A stretch of DNA of 12,555 bases from assembly GCA_028819955.1 (NCBI GenBank), contig JAPPKP010000266.1:1-12555 (forward strand). Reading direction: 5' to 3'. Every line of letters starts with the position of its first letter. The stretch's first letter is position 1. Both the position numbers and the translations under genes were made by a program. A model generated the notes under the pieces. The model saw only the letters and a program-made list of their open reading frames with translations. It searched no databases and had not been told where the DNA came from. This document shows positions 8,207 through 12,555 of this stretch, piece by piece. This DNA is from Rhodospirillaceae bacterium. Lineage in GTDB: Bacteria > Pseudomonadota > Alphaproteobacteria > UBA828.

Positions 8207-8293
8207 TGGTGCGGCTGAGAGGACTCGAACCTCCACGGGGTCGCCCCCACAGCGCCCTCAACGCTGCGCGTCTACCTGTTCCGCCACAGCCGC
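8207..8293 (-). tRNA. tRNA-Leu, anticodon GAG
   Basis: This is an 87-base class II tRNA on the minus strand. The acceptor stem GCGGCTG pairs with CAGCCGC, and A plus an encoded CCA follow. The anticodon stem CAGCG/CGCTG encloses TTGAGGG, giving anticodon GAG (plus-strand 8257-8259), which reads CUC and CUU. The variable arm is GGGG, loop GCGA, CCCC. Its last 44 bases differ from those of the neighbouring tRNA-Leu(CAG) at only three positions, so the two probably arose by tandem duplication and then changed anticodon. A consensus -35 element lies upstream, and the pair is likely one transcript. Confidence 0.96.
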
Positions 8294-8326
8294 AAGACAC
8301 CCGTGCTCGAAGAGCGGGCGGAGCGG

Positions 8327-8356
8327 AGAAAACAGGTTAAGGCGGCGCCTTGTCAA
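8327..8356 (-). promoter_or_regulatory. Predicted promoter of the tRNA-Leu pair
   Basis: On the minus strand a perfect TTGACA (8351-8356) is followed after 18 bases by TTTTCT (8327-8332), a weak -10 match. Transcription would start near 8320, about 27 bases before the first tRNA at 8293. The element lies just after the gpsA stop (8375-8377), so the tRNAs need not depend on gpsA read-through. The -35 box is convincing; the -10 box is less certain. Confidence 0.55.
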
Positions 8357-8374
8357 GCCGTCATGGATCGCTGG

Positions 8375-9388
8375 TCAGGATCGGCCGCGGCGGCCGGCAC
8401 CGGCCTCGGGCTTGAACGGGCGGGCGAGCAGGCCGCCGACCGCGTCTTCGATCGACGCGCCCCGGTGAAGCACGGCGTGAACCGCACCGGCGATCGGCAT
8501 CTCGACCCCGAGATTGCTGGCCATGGTCATGACGGCCGGCGCGCTGGTGGCGCCCTCCGTCACGGCTTCGCGTGCGCCGAGCACCGCGCCTGGCTCCGCG
8601 CCGGCGCCCAGCGCACGGCCGAAGCTGAAGTTGCGCGACTTGTCGCTGGTGCAGGTCAACACGAGGTCGCCCAGGCCGGAGAGGCCGGCGAGGGTCTCCG
8701 GACGCGCGCCCTTGGCGGCGGCAAGCCGCGTGAGCTCGGCGAAGCCGCGCGCGATGATGGCGGCGCGGGCGTTCTCGCCCAGGCCTCGGCCGATGGCGAT
8801 GCCGGCGGCGATCGCGATGACGTTCTTCACCGCGCCGCCGATCTGCACGCCGATCAAATCGTCCGTGAGGTAGGGGCGGAAGGCCGGTGCGCCGAGCGCG
8901 TCGACCACGGCCCGGCCCAAGCGCTCATCCTCGCAGGCGAGCGAGACCGCGGCGGGAAGGCCCTTGGCCACTTCGCGCGCGAACGTTGGGCCGGAGAGCG
9001 CGGCGAGCGGCAGACCCGGCGCCACGCGGCGCACGGCGTCGCTCATCAGCGAGCCGGTCCGGCGCTCGATCCCCTTGGCACAGACCACACAGGGCGGCAG
9101 ATGCTCCGCCGCTCCGACCAGCTCCTGCGTGACGGCGGCGAGATTCTGGGCGGGCGTCACCAGGAGCAGGAGGTCGGCGTCTGCCGCCTCGCTCAGGTTG
9201 TCCGTCGCCCGAATCGCCGGGTCGAGAGGGACGCCTGGCAGGAAGCGCCGGTTCTCGTGGTGGTCGTTGATGGCGGCAAGGACGTCGGGCTCGCGCGCCC
9301 AGAGCGTCACCGTGCGGCCCGCGCTCGCCGCCACCGTCGCGAGCGCCGTGCCCCACGCGCCGCCGCCGATCACGCCGATGCGCTTCAT
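8375..9388 (-). CDS. gpsA: NAD(P)-dependent glycerol-3-phosphate dehydrogenase
   Basis: GpsA reduces dihydroxyacetone phosphate to sn-glycerol 3-phosphate, the backbone for phospholipids, in the cytosol. The 337-residue length is typical. The Rossmann NAD(P) site VIGGGAWGTA is at the N-terminus (glycines 8-10 and 13). CAKGIE (103-108) and LSGPTFAREV (131-140) follow. The catalytic lysine is Lys188 in GGAVKNVIAIAAG, and the substrate-binding LSGLGDL contains Asp241, with SRNFSFG at 251-257. The start ATG at 9388 has only a weak GAGACG upstream, but MKRIGVIGGG is the usual beginning. In many alphaproteobacteria gpsA directly follows tsaD; here two unrelated genes separate them. The two tRNA-Leu genes lie downstream on the same strand. 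Confidence 0.97.
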   Translation of the reverse strand: MKRIGVIGGGAWGTALATVAASAGRTVTLWAREPDVLAAINDHHENRRFLPGVPLDPAIRATDNLSEAADADLLLLVTPAQNLAAVTQELVGAAEHLPPCVVCAKGIERRTGSLMSDAVRRVAPGLPLAALSGPTFAREVAKGLPAAVSLACEDERLGRAVVDALGAPAFRPYLTDDLIGVQIGGAVKNVIAIAAGIAIGRGLGENARAAIIARGFAELTRLAAAKGARPETLAGLSGLGDLVLTCTSDKSRNFSFGRALGAGAEPGAVLGAREAVTEGATSAPAVMTMASNLGVEMPIAGAVHAVLHRGASIEDAVGGLLARPFKPEAGAGRRGRS

Positions 9389-9493
9389 CGTCTCGCGCCC
9401 GCCATTGGGGGTCCGGATCCCATCGGTTCACTACTTGGGAACGCGCCGCATCGGAAGCAAGCCGCCACGGCAATGGGGCACGCTCTCACGCGA

Positions 9494-10348
9494 CTACGGC
9501 AGCCGGTAGAAGGAAATCGCGTTGTCGCGGAAGAGCTTTCTCAATTCGCTCTCGGAGCTGCCGCTCATCGCCCATTCGACGATGTCGACCCACTCTTCGT
9601 AACCATGCGTCAGCGTGGAAACCGACCAGTCGCTGCCGAATATGACGCGATCGATGCCGAAGGCGCCGATGGTGTGATCGAGATAGGGGCGCAGCTGCTC
9701 CCGCGTCCAGTTGTCGTGATCCGCCTCGGTGATGACGCCCGAAATCTTGCAGCAGACATTGGGCAGGGACGCCATGGCGCGAAGATCCTCCCGCCAGGGG
9801 TCGAACTCTCCCGCCGCAATCGGTGGCTTGCCGATGTGGTCGAGCACGAAGCGGACCTCGGGGCAGCGCCGCACCAGCTCGACGGCGTTGGCCAGCTGAT
9901 GGTGCAACACGCAGATATCGAAGCTCAGGTCGTACTTGGCGAGCAGCCGGACGCCTTCGATGAAGCGCGGCTGCAGGCAGAACTCGATGTCCGGCTCGAA
10001 CTGGATCAGTCGGCGAACCGCCTTCACGTGTTCCATGCCTGCAAGCCGGGCCAGGTCGCCCTCGATCCCCGCGCCCTCTTCCAGCGACACCGAGGCGACG
10101 ATGCCCCGCAATTGCGGCGTCGACTCGAACAGGCTCGAGACCCACTCCGCCTCGGCCATCTGATGCGGCTTGTCGACCCAGACCTCCACGAACACGAATC
10201 GTTCGACGGATACGGTGCCGACGGCGGTGTGGAAGTCGGCCGGCAAGTGGGGCCTGTCGAGCTTCGGGACGTCCTTCATCCACGCGTAGGGGAAGCGTCG
10301 CGTGTCGTAGAGATGGACGTGGGAATCGACGATCGGAAAACTCACCAT
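9494..10348 (-). CDS. Amidohydrolase, COG3618 type (lactonase/decarboxylase-like TIM-barrel hydrolase)
   Basis: This is a predicted metal-dependent hydrolase of the amidohydrolase 2 family, the group that includes L-fuconolactone and L-rhamnonolactone hydrolases and 2-pyrone-4,6-dicarboxylate lactonase. The 284 residues match the family length. Visible metal or catalytic elements are HVH (His10 and His12, in VDSHVHLYD), His149/His150 in ICVLHHQ, the LDHIGKP motif (His171) and Asp240 in FGSDW. The protein ends NAISFYRLP, the usual NA..FY C-terminus. There is no signal peptide, so it is cytosolic. The start ATG has AGGGAG (10355-10360) six bases upstream. The substrate cannot be told from the sequence; a sugar lactone or similar cyclic ester is the default guess. 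It is divergent from the SUMF1-like gene, with 131 bases between them. Confidence 0.88.
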   Translation of the reverse strand: MVSFPIVDSHVHLYDTRRFPYAWMKDVPKLDRPHLPADFHTAVGTVSVERFVFVEVWVDKPHQMAEAEWVSSLFESTPQLRGIVASVSLEEGAGIEGDLARLAGMEHVKAVRRLIQFEPDIEFCLQPRFIEGVRLLAKYDLSFDICVLHHQLANAVELVRRCPEVRFVLDHIGKPPIAAGEFDPWREDLRAMASLPNVCCKISGVITEADHDNWTREQLRPYLDHTIGAFGIDRVIFGSDWSVSTLTHGYEEWVDIVEWAMSGSSESELRKLFRDNAISFYRLP

Positions 10349-10450
10349 CTTGCGCTCCCTGTCGGTATCCGCCTGCTTGCGCTCAGTCTCCCGATACTAT
10401 GCCGAAACGGCGGTCGGCGCGTCCCGGCCGATGGTAACCTGAGACCCCAT

Positions 10451-10476
10451 CCGGCGATGCCGGGGCAGGGGAGGGG
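10451..10476 (+). promoter_or_regulatory. Hairpin and strong Shine-Dalgarno before the SUMF1-like gene
   Basis: CCGGC (10451-10455) pairs with GCCGG (10459-10463) around GAT. This is followed by GGGGAGGGG (10468-10476), whose GGAGG core is five bases from the ATG at 10480. A CCCC at 10445-10448 could also pair with the first GGGG of the Shine-Dalgarno and partly hide it. The ribosome site is convincing; any regulatory role for the structure is inference. Confidence 0.45.
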
Positions 10477-10479
10477 CGA

Positions 10480-11298
10480 ATGATGCTGGCAGTGATGGCA
10501 ATTGGGCGTCTGCTCGCCGTAGTGCTCGCCGCGCTGCCAGCGACCTCCGCGGCGTGGGCCGGAACGCCCTTCGAGATGGTGGACATCCCCGGCGGCACTT
10601 TCGAGATGGGCGATCCCGACGGCCGGCCGGACGAGGCGCCCCGGCAGGCGACGGTGGCGCCCTTTCAACTTATGCAGTTCGAGGTGACGAACGCCCAGTT
10701 CGCCGCGTTCGTCGCCGAGACCGGTCACGTCACCGATCCGGAACGGCGCGGCTTCGGCTACGTCTGGCCGGGACGCTGGGTCAAGGTGCTGGGCGCCGAC
10801 TGGCGGCACCGCAGCGGGCCGGCCTCGAACCCCATCGGCCTCGACGACCATCCGGTGGTGCAGGTGGGCTGGCAGGACGCCCGCGCCTTCTGCCGCTACC
10901 ACGGGCTGCGGCTGCCGAGCGAAGAGGAGTGGGAATTCGCCGCGCGCGGCACGGACGGGCGCATCTTCCCCTGGGGCGAAGCGGCGCCGGACGAGGGCGG
11001 CGCCAGGCGCGCCAACTACGGCACCAACAAGTGCTGTGCGGCGGACATGACCGACGGCTACCACGAGACCGCGCCCGTCGGCTCCTATCCCGCCGGCGCC
11101 TCGCCCTTCGGCCTTCACGACATGGCCGGCAATGTCTGGGAGTGGACGTCGAGCCCCGACGGCGATACCGGCAAGTACGTGATTCGCGGCGGCGGCTGGG
11201 GCAACAATCCGTTCTGCCTGCGGGTGAGCTACCGCCACAAGAACCCGCCCGACATCGGCCTCGACATGGTGGGCTTTCGCTGCGCCGGCGATTTGTAG
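10480..11298 (+). CDS. Secreted SUMF1/FGE-fold protein lacking one active-site cysteine
   Basis: This has the formylglycine-generating-enzyme (SUMF1/EgtB/PvdO) fold: VDIPGGTFEMGD near residues 34-45, EVTNAQFAAF (68-77), HPVVQVGWQDARAFC (124-138), RLPSEEEWEFAARG (144-157), GLHDMAGNVWEW (211-222) and RGGGW (236-240). The 272 residues are full length for one domain. The N-terminus has one Arg, a hydrophobic core and an AWA cleavage site, so export by Sec with cleavage after about residue 27 is likely. True FGE has RGGSW-X-C-X4-C; here the segment reads GNNPFC, so only Cys246 aligns, and the first cysteine is replaced by Asn. A sulfatase-activating oxidase role is therefore doubtful; binding, or another nonheme-iron or structural role, is possible. 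No sulfatase gene is in the window. The ATG at 10480 has a strong ribosome site; ATG 10483 is an equally possible start. Confidence 0.9.
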   Translation: MMLAVMAIGRLLAVVLAALPATSAAWAGTPFEMVDIPGGTFEMGDPDGRPDEAPRQATVAPFQLMQFEVTNAQFAAFVAETGHVTDPERRGFGYVWPGRWVKVLGADWRHRSGPASNPIGLDDHPVVQVGWQDARAFCRYHGLRLPSEEEWEFAARGTDGRIFPWGEAAPDEGGARRANYGTNKCCAADMTDGYHETAPVGSYPAGASPFGLHDMAGNVWEWTSSPDGDTGKYVIRGGGWGNNPFCLRVSYRHKNPPDIGLDMVGFRCAGDL

Positions 11299-11320
11299 GC
11301 TCCGGGGACGGTTGCGAGCT

Positions 11321-12394
11321 TCAGGCCTTTCGTCCCAATCGTCCCGGCACACCTGCGCCTTCGGCCAGCCCGGCGTCCTCGTCGAGGGGCCAGCGCGCGC
11401 GCGGCGATGCGTCGAGCGGGTCGGTGAGGCCACGCGCGAGGCGCTCTATGCCGGCCCAGGCGATCATCGCCGCATTGTCGGTGCAAAGCCGGGGCGGCGG
11501 GATGTTGAGGGCGAGGCCACGAGCCGCCGCCAGCTCTTCGATGCGCCGCCTGATCTCGCTGTTGGCCGCGACGCCGCCTGCCACCACCAGCGCCGTCGGC
11601 TCCACATCCGAGTCGCGGAGCATGGCGATCGCATTCGACGTGCGGTCGACGAGCACGTCTGTCACCGCCGTCTGGAACGACGCGGCGAGGCCGGCGCGGT
11701 CGTCTTCCGATGGCGTCCCCATCGCCTGAACGGCGTGGAGCAGCGCCGTCTTGAGCCCCGAAAACGAGAAGTCGCATCCGGGCCGCCCGCGCAGGGGCCG
11801 GGGCAGGGATACCCGCGCCGGGTCGCCCTCCTTCGCGGTTCTCTCGATCGCAGGCCCGCCCGGATAGCCGAGCTCCAACAGCATCGCCGCCTTGTCGAAG
11901 GCCTCGCCCACGGCGTCGTCGATGGTGGTGCCGAGGCGCCGGTATCGATTCACTTCCTCGACCAGCAGCAGCTGGCAGTGCCCGCCCGAGACCAGCAGAA
12001 GCAGGTAGGGGAAATCGAGATCGGGAGCGATCAGCCGAGGGCTGAGCGCGTGCCCTTCCAGGTGGTTGACGGCGAGCAGCGGCTTGTCGTGGACGGCAGC
12101 GATCGCCTTGCCGGTCATGAGCCCGACCATGACCGCCCCAATCAGGCCGGGGCCGGCGGTGGCGGCCACGCCGTCGAGCTCGGCGAAACCGACGCCAGCG
12201 TCGGCCATCGCACGGGCGATAAGGCCGTCGAGATGCTCGACGTGGCTGCGCGCGGCGATCTCCGGCACCACGCCACCGTAGGGCGCGTGGTCGGCGCACT
12301 GGGAGAGCACGATGTCGGACAGCACCCGGCGCGCGCCGGTCACGACCGCGGCCGCCGTCTCGTCGCAGCTAGTCTCGATGCCGAGGACGATCAT
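11321..12394 (-). CDS. tsaD: tRNA N6-adenosine threonylcarbamoyltransferase
   Basis: TsaD transfers the threonylcarbamoyl group to A37 of ANN-decoding tRNAs (t6A), working with TsaB and TsaE. I place the start at the ATG at 12392-12394, giving 357 residues beginning [18 protein letters not shown] as in the family. The frame is open to an earlier ATG at 12451, but those 19 extra residues look non-homologous. With this start the iron-binding residues are His111 and His115 in NHLEGH and Asp306 in CTDNAAM, the positions known from E. coli Tsa[22 protein letters not shown] and VSGGH are also present. No Shine-Dalgarno is visible; a weak promoter-like pair lies at 12403-12432, so a nearly leaderless message is possible. 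It is divergent from hemC, as is usual in Alphaproteobacteria. Confidence 0.96.
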   Translation of the reverse strand: MIVLGIETSCDETAAAVVTGARRVLSDIVLSQCADHAPYGGVVPEIAARSHVEHLDGLIARAMADAGVGFAELDGVAATAGPGLIGAVMVGLMTGKAIAAVHDKPLLAVNHLEGHALSPRLIAPDLDFPYLLLLVSGGHCQLLLVEEVNRYRRLGTTIDDAVGEAFDKAAMLLELGYPGGPAIERTAKEGDPARVSLPRPLRGRPGCDFSFSGLKTALLHAVQAMGTPSEDDRAGLAASFQTAVTDVLVDRTSNAIAMLRDSDVEPTALVVAGGVAANSEIRRRIEELAAARGLALNIPPPRLCTDNAAMIAWAGIERLARGLTDPLDASPRARWPLDEDAGLAEGAGVPGRLGRKA

Positions 12395-12402
12395 GGGCGC
12401 GA

Positions 12403-12432
12403 GCCATAACCCGGAGTTCTCACCAATGTCAC
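12403..12432 (-). promoter_or_regulatory. Weak candidate promoter for tsaD
   Basis: On the minus strand GTGACA (12427-12432) and TATGGC (12403-12408) are 18 bases apart. Transcription would start within a few bases of the tsaD ATG at 12394. The match is only moderate, and the main support is the absence of any Shine-Dalgarno before that ATG. Confidence 0.25.
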
Positions 12433-12457
12433 GGCCCGAAAGCGCTCGCATCGGTGA
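12420..12457. repeat. Imperfect inverted repeat in the tsaD-hemC spacer
   Basis: TCACCAATG (12420-12428) and CATCGGTGA (12449-12457) are reverse complements with one mismatch, separated by 20 bases. The position between divergent genes would suit a regulator binding two half-sites or an RNA stem. No known consensus was recognised. Confidence 0.3.
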
Positions 12458-12499
12458 GGTTCGCTGTGTAGAAGGGGCGCGACGCTCCGATTCGGTGCC

Positions 12500-12555
12500 G
12501 TGGACGTGCGCCTGCCAATAGTCGTCGGGACGCGGGGCAGCCCGCTCGCCATCGC
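12500..12555 (+). CDS. hemC: Porphobilinogen deaminase (hydroxymethylbilane synthase), N-terminal fragment
   Basis: HemC polymerises four porphobilinogen units to hydroxymethylbilane in haem and related tetrapyrrole synthesis. Only about 18 codons are present before the window ends. The visible residues include [16 protein letters not shown], which matches the highly characteristic IGTRGSxLAxxQ N-terminus of the family. There are two in-frame GTG start candidates, at 12500 and 12506. Neither has a well-placed Shine-Dalgarno (AGAAGGGG lies more than 20 bases upstream), and the frame is closed by TGA at 12455-12457. The divergent arrangement with tsaD is standard for Alphaproteobacteria and supports the call. 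Confidence 0.85.
   Translation, partial: MDVRLPIVVGTRGSPLAI

Noticed and set aside
10377..10400. TTGCGC and TACTAT in the amidohydrolase/SUMF1-like spacer as a promoter
   Set aside because: The boxes are only 12 bases apart, too close for a normal sigma-70-type promoter.
8303..10483. A 726-codon plus-strand frame spanning gpsA and the amidohydrolase
   Set aside because: It crosses the tRNA promoter region, two genes and their spacer in antisense, and has no coherent protein features.
10342..11433. A 363-codon minus-strand frame opposite the SUMF1-like gene
   Set aside because: It overlaps the divergent spacer and the end of tsaD in antisense and has no motifs.
12395..12451. A longer TsaD beginning at the ATG at 12451
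   Set aside because: The 19 extra residues do not look like TsaD. Starting at 12394 gives the standard [12 protein letters not shown] beginning and puts the metal histidines at the family positions 111 and 115.

Overview
This is GC-rich, densely packed bacterial DNA, most likely from an alphaproteobacterium (Rhodospirillales-like, though the order is a guess). Two things support this: the gene order trpF-trpB-trpA-accD-folC facing trxA, and tsaD divergent from hemC with gpsA close by. Both are familiar alphaproteobacterial neighbourhoods. The tRNA genes encode their own CCA ends. No insertion sequence, CRISPR array, phage gene or origin is visible, and no stretch longer than 300 bases lacks a gene. 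The longest gap, 7709-7864, is 156 bases.

Positions 1-4841 (+ strand) hold one tight biosynthetic operon: the end of trpF, then trpB, trpA, accD and folC. The first three junctions are stop/start overlaps (ATGA, GTGA, GTGA), so translation is probably coupled. The products make tryptophan (TrpF, TrpB, TrpA), malonyl-CoA for fatty acids (AccD) and (poly)glutamylated folate (FolC).

Positions 4852-7708 (- strand) hold a large hydantoinase A/oxoprolinase-family protein, a 97-residue protein of unknown function and thioredoxin. Thioredoxin has its own good promoter (TTGACG, 17 bases, TAAATT). The hydantoinase-like gene has no B-subunit gene beside it, and the small conserved-looking gene sits in its place.

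Positions 7709-8293: a divergent spacer with a perfect 8-bp hairpin precedes a 73-residue basic small protein (+) that looks leaderless. It converges on two tandem tRNA-Leu genes (anticodons CAG and GAG, - strand), which follow a consensus TTGACA element.

Positions 8375-12555: gpsA (-), a COG3618-type amidohydrolase (-), a secreted SUMF1/FGE-fold protein (+), tsaD (-) and the first codons of hemC (+). The amidohydrolase and SUMF1-like genes form a divergent pair lying between tsaD and gpsA, which are usually neighbours in this group, so this looks like an accessory insertion. The SUMF1-like protein lacks the first of the two active-site cysteines of true formylglycine-generating enzymes. It is therefore unlikely to be a standard sulfatase activator.

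Most of the window is ordinary core metabolism. The less explained parts are the lone HyuA plus small protein, the leaderless small gene, and the amidohydrolase/SUMF1-like pair. I do not see a clear new defence or mobile system.
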